DNA of 64,000 bases from Nocardia sp. NBC_01730 (lineage in GTDB: Bacteria; Actinomycetota; Actinomycetes; Mycobacteriales; Mycobacteriaceae): contig NZ_CP109162.1 in the NCBI RefSeq assembly GCF_035920445.1, positions 8,370,001 through 8,434,000 of the forward strand, in the 5' to 3' direction. The position numbers were made by a program, and so were the translations under genes. Positions within the stretch are counted from its first letter, which is position 1; each line of letters begins with the position of its first letter. Below, piece after piece: positions 20,009 through 28,618 of the stretch. The notes under the pieces were generated by a model, which did no database searches, was not told where the DNA came from, and saw only the letters and a program-made list of their open reading frames with translations.

Positions 20009-21702
20009 GGAGCGGCGGGCGATACCGGAGCGCTACTCGGTGGAGCGGCACGCAAGCGCAGCGGGTCCACCCTGCGCAGCGACATCGCCGCCACTACGGA
20101 GGCGAACGTCGCGGCGGCGACATGCCAGAAGTTGTACAGGCCGATCGAGCCGTCCGGCTGGAACACCAGCATCAGCCAGGTGCACACACCGACCAGCCCC
20201 ATCAGCGTCGTGGTGGACAGTGCGAACCCGGCGGCCAGTGCCAGCGGCCAGGAGTAGTACCAGGGCAGCGCGGCCGGAGAGAGGATGACGATCGCCACGA
20301 ACGCGATCAGGATGCCGAGCACCGCCTCCCGCTCGCTGTGCCGGAACCGCCACCAGGTCCAGGCCAGCACCGCGACCAGCGACAGCGCGCACATCGCACG
20401 GGTCACCTCGAGCACCGACTCCAGCCGCAGCGGGGTCACCCAGGTGACCGCGTGTGCCAGGACAGTCGGCAGCGAAAGCCAGTTGATGATCTTCTTCGAC
20501 CCGGACAGCGCGGTCAGCCAGCCGATGCCGACGCCCGCGATCGCCGAGGCGGCCACGAACACCACCGCGAACACGCTCAGGCCGAGCCCCGCGATCTTGG
20601 CGAACATCAGCGCGGGATGCGGCATGTCCTCGGTCGGCTCGGCGGCGTCGTCGGGCTGCTCGCTCGCGGGCAGATGCGCCGGATCGCGCCCCACCCGCTG
20701 CGCCGCGCGGCGCTCGCGCTCGTGCAGCATCCAGATCCACACCAGGAACGGCAGCGCGATGCCGGCGGTCGCCTTGATGGCCACGCCCACCGCGACGACC
20801 ACGATGCCCGCCACGTGGTGGCGCTCCAGCACCAACGCGATGCCCGCGCACATCAGGCCCACCATCAGCATCTCGTTGTGCACGCCGCCGATCAGATGGA
20901 TCAGCACCAGGGGGTTCAGCACGGCCAGCCACAGCGCGACGGTCGGCTTGCCACCGAGGTGCTTGGTCAGATAGGGCACCGCCCACATCATGAGCGCGAG
21001 GCCGGGCAGCATGACGAACCGCATCGCGATGGTGCCCGCCACCACGTTGTCGCCGGTTACGGCAGTGATCGCGCGTCCGAGCAGCAGGAACACCGGGCCG
21101 TACGGCGCGGTGGTGGTTGTCCAGACGGGGCTGACATTGTCCAGCAGCACACCGGGATTCGCTACCGGCCCGACCTGGTAGGGATCGAAGCCGTCGCGCA
21201 GCAGCGCGCCCTGGGCCAGGTAGGAGTACGCGTCGCGGCTGAACATCGGCACGGCGAACAGCAGAGGGAAGATCCAGACGCCGACGATCGCGCGCAACTC
21301 GTTCAGCGTCACACCGGCGTCCATCCGGTCGCCCGTCCCGATCGTGGCGCGCCCGAGCCGGACCCAGGCGGTGATCATCAGCAGTACGCCGATCCAGATG
21401 CAGATGGTCGAGAGCGCGTAGCCGTGGCCGAAGCGGAGCCAGGACAGGTGCACGGCCTCGAGCAGCGGGTCGCGTTTGCGGACGCTGCCCGCGCCGAACC
21501 CGCCGAAGGTGATCATGACGGCGCCGAAGAAGCCGAGCAGGGCGGCATGGCCCTCGGGGCTTCTGGCGAAGTCGGCGTAGGTGCGCATCCACCACAGGAA
21601 ACCACGGGGGGTGGCCGATTCGCGGCGTGCCGAAGTGCTGGATGCGGGGCCGGAGGTGTCGGTGGATGCGGCCTCTGCGGTGCGCGTTTCGGGGGATGCC
21701 AT
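20005..21702 (-). CDS. mptA: Alpha-(1->6)-mannopyranosyltransferase MptA-like (GT-C)
   Basis: This 565-residue integral membrane protein has about 13 hydrophobic segments and a loop acidic motif (FSRDAYSYLAQG) typical of GT-C enzymes that use polyprenyl-phospho-mannose outside the membrane. It resembles MptA (Rv2174), which extends the mannan core of lipomannan and LAM. A Ser/Thr/Ala-rich cytoplasmic N-terminus and a charged insertion near residues 350-380 (RVGRDPAHLPASEQPDD) are less conserved. The ATG at 21702 has GGGGGG about ten bases upstream; an in-frame start at 21738 is possible. In M. tuberculosis mptA also neighbours idsA2, but here two carotenoid genes flank it and it overlaps crtB. 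MptB is the close alternative name. Confidence 0.85.
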   Translation of the reverse strand: MASPETRTAEAASTDTSGPASSTSARRESATPRGFLWWMRTYADFARSPEGHAALLGFFGAVMITFGGFGAGSVRKRDPLLEAVHLSWLRFGHGYALSTICIWIGVLLMITAWVRLGRATIGTGDRMDAGVTLNELRAIVGVWIFPLLFAVPMFSRDAYSYLAQGALLRDGFDPYQVGPVANPGVLLDNVSPVWTTTTAPYGPVFLLLGRAITAVTGDNVVAGTIAMRFVMLPGLALMMWAVPYLTKHLGGKPTVALWLAVLNPLVLIHLIGGVHNEMLMVGLMCAGIALVLERHHVAGIVVVAVGVAIKATAGIALPFLVWIWMLHERERRAAQRVGRDPAHLPASEQPDDAAEPTEDMPHPALMFAKIAGLGLSVFAVVFVAASAIAGVGIGWLTALSGSKKIINWLSLPTVLAHAVTWVTPLRLESVLEVTRAMCALSLVAVLAWTWWRFRHSEREAVLGILIAFVAIVILSPAALPWYYSWPLALAAGFALSTTTLMGLVGVCTWLMLVFQPDGSIGLYNFWHVAAATFASVVAAMSLRRVDPLRLRAAPPSSAPVSPAAP

Positions 21703-21765
21703 CTGGTGTCGGTCCCCCCGAGTGGTCGGCGGTCGCAACCGCGAGCGAATAGGTCGGCGCTTAGT

Positions 21766-23349
21766 TTACGGCGTCGCCCCGAACCCTATCCCGCTGGTGC
21801 GTGGGGTTTCTCTTCGAGCGGGTGAGATATCGCCGGAAATGCGGTTTGCCGCCAGTTTTCCGGACAGCAGCGCGGTTGGCACGCCGACGCCGGGGGTGGT
21901 GCCGCAACCGGCGATAACCACGTTGTCGCTGGAGTGCGGAAAATTACCCGGCCGAAATGGCCCGGTTTGCCGGAAAAGGTGTGCCGCGGAGAACGGAGTG
22001 CCGGCCAGCATCCCCTGATCGAGCCACGTTTGCGGCGTGTCGAGATGGTCGACGGCAAAGCGCCCGGCGATGCCGTGGTACCCGCGTTTCTCGAGCACGG
22101 CGAGTAGCTCGCGCAGGTAGGCGGGCCCGATCCTTGCCCAGTCCAGCGGCGCCGCAGTCAGATTCGGGCACGGCGCGAGCAGGGAGAACGGCTCGTACCG
22201 TCCGTCGTCCCGGTCGATGAACAGGCTCGGATCGGTCAACGCGGGCCGGGTGAGCAACAGTGAGGGATCGCTCATCAGCGCGCCGCGGCCGCGGCGCCCG
22301 GTGATCTCGGCGAACGTGGCCTCCCAGGCTCGGCCGAACTCGATGGTGTGATGTGCCCGCACCGGCCAGGTCTCGGCGACCGCGGTGGGCACGGTTCCGT
22401 GCGCGACGACGGCGGAGGGGGCGGCGCGCAGCAAGCGTCTGCGCCGCACACCGAATCGTTCGATCGACCCGAGGTCAGCGGTGAGCACGAGCGCGTCACA
22501 GTCGAAGGACCGTCCGTCCGCGGCGCGGGCTCGCCGGGCTCTGCGGCCCGCGTAGTCGATCCCGATCACCTCGGCGCCGAGCTCCAGAGTTCCGCCGGCG
22601 TCGGTGAACGCCTGGGCCATCGCCGCGGCGATCGCCCGCATGCCGCTCTCGGGGAAGTAGACGCCCAGCGAGGTGTCCATGTGCGGTATCGCGCCGTACA
22701 CGGCGAGCGCGTCGGCGGGCGGCATGCCCGCGTACAGCGCCTGGAAGGTGAACAGCCGCGCCAGCCGCGGGTCGCTCAGGAACCGGCGCACCCGGGGGCC
22801 GAGCCTGCCGAATCCGCCGAGACGCACCAATTCGACCAGCGCGCGGCGTTTTTCGGGCTTGCGAACCAAGTCCAGCGGTGAGTCGAAGTTGGTGTCCATG
22901 AACTCGGTGAACTCGGCCGCGTAGATGCGGGCCAGCCAGTCGCGCAGGCGCCGGTAACCGCGCGCCTCGGCGGGGCCGCAGGTGCGCTCGACCTCCGCGG
23001 CCATCGCGTCCGCGTCGGCGAACACCCGGATGTCGGCGCCGTCGGCGAATCTGGCGTGATAACTCGGCGTCAGCCGATGGATGCGCAGCGGGGGAACACA
23101 GGTCTCCGGGCTGCGGCCGACGGCGGCGAGCGCGTCGGTGATCAGCGCGGGCAGCGTCAACACGGTGGCGCCGGAGTCGATGTCGTAGTCCGCGCCCCGG
23201 TAGCACCCGACCCGGCCACCGGGGTGGTCGGCCCGCTCGAGCAGCGTGACCGCGCGCCCGGAGCCGGTCAGGTACAGCGCGGCGGACAGCCCCGCCAACC
23301 CGGCGCCGACGACGACCACACGATCGGTCGGCCCCGCAACGGTCCTCAT
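21766..23349 (-). CDS. crtI: Phytoene desaturase
   Basis: CrtI introduces double bonds into phytoene to give lycopene or neurosporene, using FAD. The 527-residue product starts MRTVAGPTDRVVVVGAGLAGLSA, holding the dinucleotide-binding GxGxxG, and ends with the conserved carotenoid-oxidoreductase segment around NVVIAGCGTTPGVGVP. I chose the ATG at 23349 because GAGGAGG lies eight bases upstream and the family N-terminus begins there; an in-frame ATG at 23406 also exists at the edge of the repeat cassette. The start lies 20 bp after the mini-ORF at 23369-23557 and 63 bp separate its stop from mptA. It is expected at the membrane surface. Confidence 0.93.
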   Translation of the reverse strand: MRTVAGPTDRVVVVGAGLAGLSAALYLTGSGRAVTLLERADHPGGRVGCYRGADYDIDSGATVLTLPALITDALAAVGRSPETCVPPLRIHRLTPSYHARFADGADIRVFADADAMAAEVERTCGPAEARGYRRLRDWLARIYAAEFTEFMDTNFDSPLDLVRKPEKRRALVELVRLGGFGRLGPRVRRFLSDPRLARLFTFQALYAGMPPADALAVYGAIPHMDTSLGVYFPESGMRAIAAAMAQAFTDAGGTLELGAEVIGIDYAGRRARRARAADGRSFDCDALVLTADLGSIERFGVRRRRLLRAAPSAVVAHGTVPTAVAETWPVRAHHTIEFGRAWEATFAEITGRRGRGALMSDPSLLLTRPALTDPSLFIDRDDGRYEPFSLLAPCPNLTAAPLDWARIGPAYLRELLAVLEKRGYHGIAGRFAVDHLDTPQTWLDQGMLAGTPFSAAHLFRQTGPFRPGNFPHSSDNVVIAGCGTTPGVGVPTALLSGKLAANRISGDISPARRETPRTSGIGFGATP

Positions 23350-23368
23350 CCGGGTCTCCTCCTCATCG

Positions 23369-23557
23369 TCACGGCGCGCGGGCGCCCGCCGTGTCCGCTC
23401 GGTCATGGCTCCACCTCGCTAGCGCTCGGCTCCGCCATGACCGAGAACTCGGCTGTGTCCGTTGTTCGCTCGCTGCGCTCGCTCGTGGCTCCACCTCGCT
23501 AGCGCTCGGCTCCGCCATGACCGAGAACTCGGCTGTGTCCGTTGTTCGCTCGCTCAT
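23369..23557 (-). CDS. Mini-ORF over a duplicated start-proximal repeat cassette
   Basis: The ATG overlaps the TGA of idsA (ATGA) and the frame runs 62 codons, ending 19 bp before the crtI ATG. Its first residues, [20 protein letters not shown], match the frames of other cassettes (46299-46409, 52149-52232). The DNA is two copies of an ~80-bp unit; 80 is not a multiple of 3, so the second copy is read in another frame, which argues against a conserved peptide over the full length. Coding is uncertain; see the finding on cassettes. Confidence 0.3.
   Translation of the reverse strand: MSERTTDTAEFSVMAEPSASEVEPRASAASEQRTQPSSRSWRSRALARWSHDRADTAGARAP
23401..23557 (-). repeat. Start-proximal repeat cassette, two 80-bp copies
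   Basis: Two near-identical units 80 bp apart lie between idsA and crtI. On the minus strand each holds GAGCGAGCG, a CCGAG-TT-CTCGG hairpin and GTCATGGCGGAGCCGAGCG, as in the cassette before murC. Confidence 0.85.
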
Positions 23558-24723
23558 GCGGCGCGCTTGGTCGCTGCCAGCGCCATCGCGCGCAACCGTT
23601 CTTTCGCGGCCGGAGTCGCGGTGCTGGTCTCGATGGCGGCCAGGCCGCTCTCGGTGAGTTCGGCGATCCGGCGCTCCACCTCGTCGACCGCGCCGAGTTC
23701 GGTGAGCACTGCGCGTAGCCGCTGCACGTCGTCCGCGCTCAGATCGGTGCCGATGCTGGTGCGCAGCAGTTCGCCTGCGGCAGGGTCGGTGGCGTCGGCG
23801 CGGCGCAGCGCTTCGGCCAGTAACACGGTCCGCTTGCCTTCCCGCAGGTCGTCGCCGGAGGGTTTGCCGGTCACCGCCGGGTCACCGAACACGCCGAGCA
23901 GGTCGTCGCGCAACTGGAAGGCGATGCCGATATCGGTGCCGAACGTGCGATACGCCTCGACCAGGCCTTGGTCGGCGTCGGCGATGGCGGCGCCGAGGTG
24001 CAGCGGGCGTTCGACGGTGTAGGCGGCGGTCTTGTATCGATTGATCTGGAGGGCTGCCGCCACTGATTCGTCGGCGCCCGCCTCACCGTGGATGTCCAGC
24101 AGTTGACCGCCGAGCACTTCGGTGCGCATGCCTGCCCAGACCGGCGCGAACCTGGCGATGGCCGCCGGGTCGAGGCCGGAAGCGTGCACCATGTCGTCGG
24201 CCCAGGCCAGCGCCAGGTCACCGATCAGGATGGCCACGCCGGCGCCGAAGTGCGCCGAGTCGCCCGCCCACCCGCGCTCGCGGTGGCGCTGCTCGAAGTC
24301 GACGTGCACGGTCGGGAAGCGGCGGCGAGTGTGGGAGGAGTCGATGATGTCGTCGTGCACCAACGCGCAGGCCTGCACCAGTTCCAGCGCCGAGCACGCG
24401 GTGAGCACCGCCGTCGCCTCGGGGCCATCCGAAGCGCCGCCCGCGCCGAGCCACCCGGTCCACGCGAACGCCGGCCTCGTGCGCTTTCCGCCGCGCAGCA
24501 CGAACAGCTGGAGCGCGTCGACGGCCTCGACGAAGACCGGTCCCAGGCACTCGACTATCTCGCGGCGGGTCAGGAAGAACGCGGTCAGGGCGCTTTCCAC
24601 GGCGGAGACGAAGGCAGGGGTGCCCGGCGGTGGCACACCGGCATGCGGCGTCTGGGTACCGATTCCGGCAGACAGGGGAGCCTCCAAGGTCGTGCGGTGG
24701 TGGACGCGCGGGACGCGGTTCAC
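23554..24723 (-). CDS. idsA: Geranylgeranyl diphosphate synthase (IdsA/CrtE type)
   Basis: This polyprenyl synthase (389 residues) makes the C20 GGPP used by CrtB. The first Asp-rich motif is DDIID at 124-128; the second is DDLLG, typical of actinobacterial short-chain prenyltransferases. GGKRTRP precedes the first motif. The start is taken as GTG at 24723 because no better start retains the N-terminus; a start near residue 13 is possible. It heads the minus-strand unit idsA-crtI-mptA-crtB and is divergent from metF. In M. tuberculosis the same position is held by idsA2. Chain length is inferred from the carotenoid context; residues before DDIID (LVQACALVH) are small and fit C20. Confidence 0.9.
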   Translation of the reverse strand: MNRVPRVHHRTTLEAPLSAGIGTQTPHAGVPPPGTPAFVSAVESALTAFFLTRREIVECLGPVFVEAVDALQLFVLRGGKRTRPAFAWTGWLGAGGASDGPEATAVLTACSALELVQACALVHDDIIDSSHTRRRFPTVHVDFEQRHRERGWAGDSAHFGAGVAILIGDLALAWADDMVHASGLDPAAIARFAPVWAGMRTEVLGGQLLDIHGEAGADESVAAALQINRYKTAAYTVERPLHLGAAIADADQGLVEAYRTFGTDIGIAFQLRDDLLGVFGDPAVTGKPSGDDLREGKRTVLLAEALRRADATDPAAGELLRTSIGTDLSADDVQRLRAVLTELGAVDEVERRIAELTESGLAAIETSTATPAAKERLRAMALAATKRAA

Positions 24724-24859
24724 GGGTGTCGGCGGCGCGAGTGATTCGAGGCCGAGCGGGGATGGTCGCGCGTTTCGCTCGATGTGGCGAACGTGCTGCC
24801 TGGTCCGAAGAATACGCGGGGCGCCGGAGTGACCTGACGGCGCTGCCGCCGGTCACCTC

Positions 24860-24865
24860 TACACT
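24860..24865 (+). promoter_or_regulatory. -10 hexamer of leaderless metF
   Basis: TACACT is followed by six bases and the GTG start; no ribosome binding site is present. Confidence 0.45.
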
Positions 24866-24871
24866 GGACCG

Positions 24872-25873
24872 GTGACTTTCGACAACGTGCGGGGAAGCTC
24901 GACCCCTGGCCGGCCGTCTCGGACGCACCCGAACGTCTCTGGAACACCGTCGGTTGTGCAGGGTCTGCGGGACCACGCGGGGAGCGCGGTGCCGTTCTCC
25001 GTGGAGTTCAATCCGCCCAGGGACGCCGCCGCCGAGGCGCGGCTGTGGCGTGCCGTGCGCCAGTTCGAGTGCATGCACCCCGCGTTCGTGTCGATGACCT
25101 ATGGCGCAGGCGGTTCCACCCGCGACCGCACCGTGCGCATCACCGGAGAGCTCGCGCAGGAGACCACCCTGCTACCGGTCGCGCACCTGACCGCGGTGCA
25201 GCACAGCGTCGCCGAGCTGCGTTCGCTGGTCGGCGCCTACGCCGACTCAGGAATCCGCAACATCCTGGTGCTGCGCGGCGACCCGCCGGGCGACCCGCTC
25301 GGCGAGTGGCACAAGCATCCCGACGGCGTCTCCTACGCAGAAGAGCTGGTGCGCATCGTGCGCGGCCTCGGTGACTTCCACGTCGGTGTCGCCTCGTTCC
25401 CGCAGGGTCACCACCGCTCGCCCGATCTGGCAACCGACACCGCGTTCCTGGCCGCGAAACTGCGTGCGGGCGCGGAGTATTCGATCACGCAGATGTTCTT
25501 CGACGTCGAGCACTACCTGCGCCTGCGCGACCGGGTCGCGGCGTTCGACCCGGTCGAGGGCACCAAGCCGATCATTCCGGAGCTGATGCCGATCACGTCG
25601 CTGCGCACCGTGCAGCGTGCCGAAGAACTGTGTGGCAGGTCGCTGCCCGCCGCCGTCATGGAGCGGTTGCGCAAGGCCGCGGGCGACGGCCGAGAGGAGA
25701 ACACCGCCGCGGTGCGCGCGGCCGGCATCGAGATCGCGACGGAGATGGGGCAGCGGCTGATCGACGAAGGCGCGCCATGCCTGCACTTCATCACCCTCAA
25801 CTTTGCCAAGGCGACCAGCGAGGTGCTCACCAATCTCGGCTACGGCGTCACTGCCGCACCGATCAGCGCCTGA
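24872..25873 (+). CDS. metF: Methylenetetrahydrofolate reductase (Rv2172c-like)
   Basis: MetF reduces 5,10-methylene-THF to 5-methyl-THF for methionine synthesis. The 333-residue product has the catalytic glutamate in FSVEFNPPRD, the SMTYGAGGS loop and the barrel strands LVLRGDPPGDP and YSITQMFFD. Its hydrophilic N-terminus (about 40 residues) is longer than in enteric MetF. Mycobacterial members of this type have been reported to work without bound flavin; whether that holds here cannot be told from sequence. The start is supported by TACACT six bases upstream. It is divergent from idsA, as in M. tuberculosis. Confidence 0.9.
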   Translation: MTFDNVRGSSTPGRPSRTHPNVSGTPSVVQGLRDHAGSAVPFSVEFNPPRDAAAEARLWRAVRQFECMHPAFVSMTYGAGGSTRDRTVRITGELAQETTLLPVAHLTAVQHSVAELRSLVGAYADSGIRNILVLRGDPPGDPLGEWHKHPDGVSYAEELVRIVRGLGDFHVGVASFPQGHHRSPDLATDTAFLAAKLRAGAEYSITQMFFDVEHYLRLRDRVAAFDPVEGTKPIIPELMPITSLRTVQRAEELCGRSLPAAVMERLRKAAGDGREENTAAVRAAGIEIATEMGQRLIDEGAPCLHFITLNFAKATSEVLTNLGYGVTAAPISA

Positions 25874-26007
25874 GCCCTCGCTTCCGGCGTCGCGGCAGCC
25901 CGGGATCCGGCGCCGAGCGTGACGAAAGCCAATGCACCGAGTGCGCCGCGTGTGACTTTGCACTGGTCGATGTGGCGACGGCCCCAGCGAGGCCGGGGGC
26001 AGCAGAG

Positions 26008-26247
26008 ATGATCACTTCGGTTCCTCCATCGGTCCCGGCGGAAGCACCCGCACCCGGTGACCGTGGGGTTGCTGCGACGTCGACGAGCCAGGTCTCTCGG
26101 TCGCTCTGGATGGTTGATGTCGACCCTCGGTCAGTCGATCCCATGGTCGAGTCGAATTATCATGCCCAGTACATGAACCCTGGAACAAGAGAAGTAATCA
26201 CCGTGAACGTAGATCGTGCCGCTCGCGGATTCGTCGGATCTTTGTAG
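26008..26247 (+). CDS. Possible small protein downstream of metF
   Basis: I do not recognise this 79-residue frame. It starts at ATG 26008 with a purine-rich GGGGGCAG upstream, begins with a Pro/Ala-rich stretch and ends with YHAQYMNPGTREVITVNVDR. Its second half uses many A/T-ending codons (AAT TAT CAT, GGA ACA AGA), unlike its neighbours, which hints at foreign or decayed DNA. The rest of the 665-bp gap (25874-26538) shows no other gene I would support. Confidence 0.25.
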   Translation: MITSVPPSVPAEAPAPGDRGVAATSTSQVSRSLWMVDVDPRSVDPMVESNYHAQYMNPGTREVITVNVDRAARGFVGSL

Positions 26248-26538
26248 TAGCCAGATGTGCGCTACGTTCGGGGCGAACATCTCCGCGGCGTAAGCCCGAT
26301 CAGGGGGCGGGCCACCGAAACGCCATGGGCCCGATGCAGCATACGGCCTTTGCCGGTGGTGGGAGACAACGGCCGTGCGCGCATTCGGCATCGACCCGTC
26401 CGGCACTCGTTCTGCCTCGACAACACCCCTTCTGTCTCGCACCGGCGGTGGCGGGTGCCCTTCGGTCGGAATCACTGCGGTTCCGTGACCGTCCGGTCGC
26501 GGGGAACGCGACCACCGTAGGGTGTGCCGCGGGGCCCG

Positions 26539-27717
26539 CTATCCGGTCGCCGATCCGAGCGGGCGGCCTTTCCAGCGCAAGATGCCCTGGCGGCGGGCGC
26601 GGTGCGAGCGCGTCCATAGCAGAAGATACGCCCCGACCGAGAGTGGATGCGCCAGGGCGGCAACGACGTCCACGCCCGCGAGCGGGCCGCCGGTCTCTGT
26701 GGAACGGGCAAGCAGTCTGCTCGTGACGGCAGCGAGATAGCCGAACAAGCCCGTGCCGCGGACTGCGCCTTTGCCGAGCATCGCGGCCACCGGCGGCACC
26801 CAATAGGCCAGGGCGGCAAGCAGTCCTACCGCCGCCCCGCCGGGAATAGTGCCGCCATAGGCCGACCACAGCCAGCGGGTGTAGCCCGCGTCCAGTTCGG
26901 CCGCGCCTCGGTACATCCTGGTTCGCGCCAGCGGCCCCGCGACCACCACTGCGGTGGAATGCTCGGCCCGGCGCAGATTCCGGGCGAGATCGAGATCTTC
27001 GGTCACAGTCGCGGCCACCGCGGCGTGACCCCCGATGGCGCGGTACGTGGCGTAGTCGAACACCAGGAACTGGCCGCAGGCCACCGCCGTGGACGGACGC
27101 GGGCTGCGATTGGCGGCGGTGATCGGCAGCGTCGCGGCCCAGGACCAGCACAGCAGCGGTTGTACCACGGCTTCGGCCATCGACCCCGCCAGCTGCAGCG
27201 GCCACGGCGACACCAAATCGACACGTCGCCTGCGCAATTCGCCGACCGCCGACGCGATGGCGGCGGGCGCGAGGCGCACATCGGCGTCCAGGAAGACCAG
27301 CACCGGCGTGTGCACCTCCTCGGCCAGCCGGGCGCATGCGGCGGCTTTGCCGGTCCAGTCGGGCGAGGGTTCCGACTCGGTACGCAGCAGGGTGAATCGC
27401 GGGTCGCCGTCGATCGCCGCGCTCGCGGCAGCGGAGGTGTCGTCGCTCGATGCGTCGTCGAGGATGCGCACGGACATGCGCGGGATGTGCACCTGGGCGC
27501 GCAGGTCAGCGATCAATCCGGGTAGCCGATCGGCCTCGTCGCGCGCTGGGACGCACACCGTGACCGGCTCGATCACTGTCGTGGGTGTACTGGCCAACCG
27601 GCGTACGGTGATTCGGTTGTAGAGGGCGATTCCCGCGCCCAGCGCCGCGAGCGCCGCAGCGCACGTCACGGGGATCGAGGTCGCGGGCGACGTTTTCGGC
27701 CGATCGGCACTCACCAT
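26539..27717 (-). CDS. GT2 family glycosyltransferase, likely carotenoid glycosyltransferase
   Basis: The 392-residue protein has an N-terminal membrane segment, a GT-A domain with VTVCVPARDEADRL, VRILDDASSDDT, the DXD-like LDADVRL and TEDLDLARNLRR, and C-terminal membrane helices. This is the layout of CruC-type enzymes that attach sugar to hydroxylated carotenoids. Its place next to cruF- and crtO-like genes supports that role, but GT2 specificity cannot be read from sequence. The ATG at 27717 is chosen because TAGCGT lies seven bases upstream, so it may have its own leaderless transcript even though lppM ends only 35 bp before it on the same strand. Confidence 0.75.
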   Translation of the reverse strand: MVSADRPKTSPATSIPVTCAAALAALGAGIALYNRITVRRLASTPTTVIEPVTVCVPARDEADRLPGLIADLRAQVHIPRMSVRILDDASSDDTSAAASAAIDGDPRFTLLRTESEPSPDWTGKAAACARLAEEVHTPVLVFLDADVRLAPAAIASAVGELRRRRVDLVSPWPLQLAGSMAEAVVQPLLCWSWAATLPITAANRSPRPSTAVACGQFLVFDYATYRAIGGHAAVAATVTEDLDLARNLRRAEHSTAVVVAGPLARTRMYRGAAELDAGYTRWLWSAYGGTIPGGAAVGLLAALAYWVPPVAAMLGKGAVRGTGLFGYLAAVTSRLLARSTETGGPLAGVDVVAALAHPLSVGAYLLLWTRSHRARRQGILRWKGRPLGSATG

Positions 27718-27724
27718 GTGCGCC

Positions 27725-27730
27725 ACGCTA
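27725..27730 (-). promoter_or_regulatory. -10 hexamer of leaderless GT2 gene
   Basis: TAGCGT on the minus strand lies seven bases before the ATG at 27717, inside the 35-bp gap after lppM. Confidence 0.4.
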
Positions 27731-27752
27731 TCCCGGCGCACCGACCGACCGC

Positions 27753-28502
27753 TCAGCGATTCTGCGTGACCGAGCGCCACCAGCGGCTCAGGGAGAAACC
27801 GACTTCCGGTGCGCCGGGCGCGGCGGGGTTGCGATCCATGTATGACATAGCGGCGACGACGGCGGCCACGGCCAGGGTGAGGCCGCCGACGATGCCTGCC
27901 CAGCCCGCGAACGACCGGGTGTTCGGATCGGCGTAGCTGACCTCGGCGCGCAGCGTGGAGACATCGCCGGGCGGTAGTTTCCAGGAGACGATGTTGTCGC
28001 CCTCGCGGCTGCCGTTGGTCTTCGCGACGCGGGCCGGGAACGCGATGGTGAACTGCACGTCGGAACCGTGCGGCGGAACGGATTTCAGATCGACCCGGCC
28101 GGTGAGGCTGACCAGGTCGCCGGTGCGCTGGAACTGCAGCTGGAACATCCCCTGGGTCTGCTCGGACAGCTGCCCGAGCTGCTGCACCTCACCGAACGAC
28201 AGATCGTCGAAGAACACCTGGCTGCCGGTGTAGCCGTCCTGCGCGTACGCCTCCACCCGCACCTTCGCGGCGAGTGTCTCAGGCGCCTTCAGCTGCGGGC
28301 CCTTGTCGTTGGGGTCCGCGGGCACGACGGCGGCGACGATCCGCCCGGACACCCGGTCGTTGGACGAGAGACCCATCGAGACCTGGACCCGCAAGCAGCC
28401 CGCGAGTACCGGGGCCAGCAACGCAGCGAGCAGGACGGCCGCGGCGATACGCATGCCGCGGCGTGGTGTCCGCTGCTGCGGAGGAACCGGGGCATCGGGC
28501 AT
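27753..28502 (-). CDS. lppM: LppM-type lipoprotein
   Basis: This 249-residue protein resembles Rv2171 (LppM): a lipobox VLAGC with Cys36, then CLRVQVSMGLSSNDRVSG, and the conserved YTGSQVFFDDLSFGEV and ADPNTRSFAGW. A C-terminal membrane helix (about 205-225) and short tail follow. The family protein is an exported lipoprotein linked in M. tuberculosis to lipoglycan function and phagocytosis. I took the ATG at 28502; an in-frame ATG at 28535 is equally open, and neither has a ribosome binding site. It sits between two carotenoid genes, cruF and the GT2 gene, an arrangement worth noting since it is unrelated to pigments. Confidence 0.85.
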   Translation of the reverse strand: MPDAPVPPQQRTPRRGMRIAAAVLLAALLAPVLAGCLRVQVSMGLSSNDRVSGRIVAAVVPADPNDKGPQLKAPETLAAKVRVEAYAQDGYTGSQVFFDDLSFGEVQQLGQLSEQTQGMFQLQFQRTGDLVSLTGRVDLKSVPPHGSDVQFTIAFPARVAKTNGSREGDNIVSWKLPPGDVSTLRAEVSYADPNTRSFAGWAGIVGGLTLAVAAVVAAMSYMDRNPAAPGAPEVGFSLSRWWRSVTQNR

Positions 28503-28618
28503 CGTGGTGACGGGACTCGGCTGCACGGGTGACATCGTGCCAGGCCAGATGTCCGGAATGCCACGCGACGGTCGCAACCCGCGCGTCGGCGCGGCGCGGC
28601 AGGCGCAATCGGGTGTGG

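Noticed and set aside
23347..23406. crtI start at ATG 23406
   Set aside because: The frame is open but the ATG 23349 has GAGGAGG and the family N-terminus; the upstream ATG belongs to the repeat cassette edge. It remains an alternative.
26131..26475. A 114-residue minus-strand frame between metF and the GT2 gene
   Set aside because: Poor codon bias, no ribosome binding site and no resemblance to any family.
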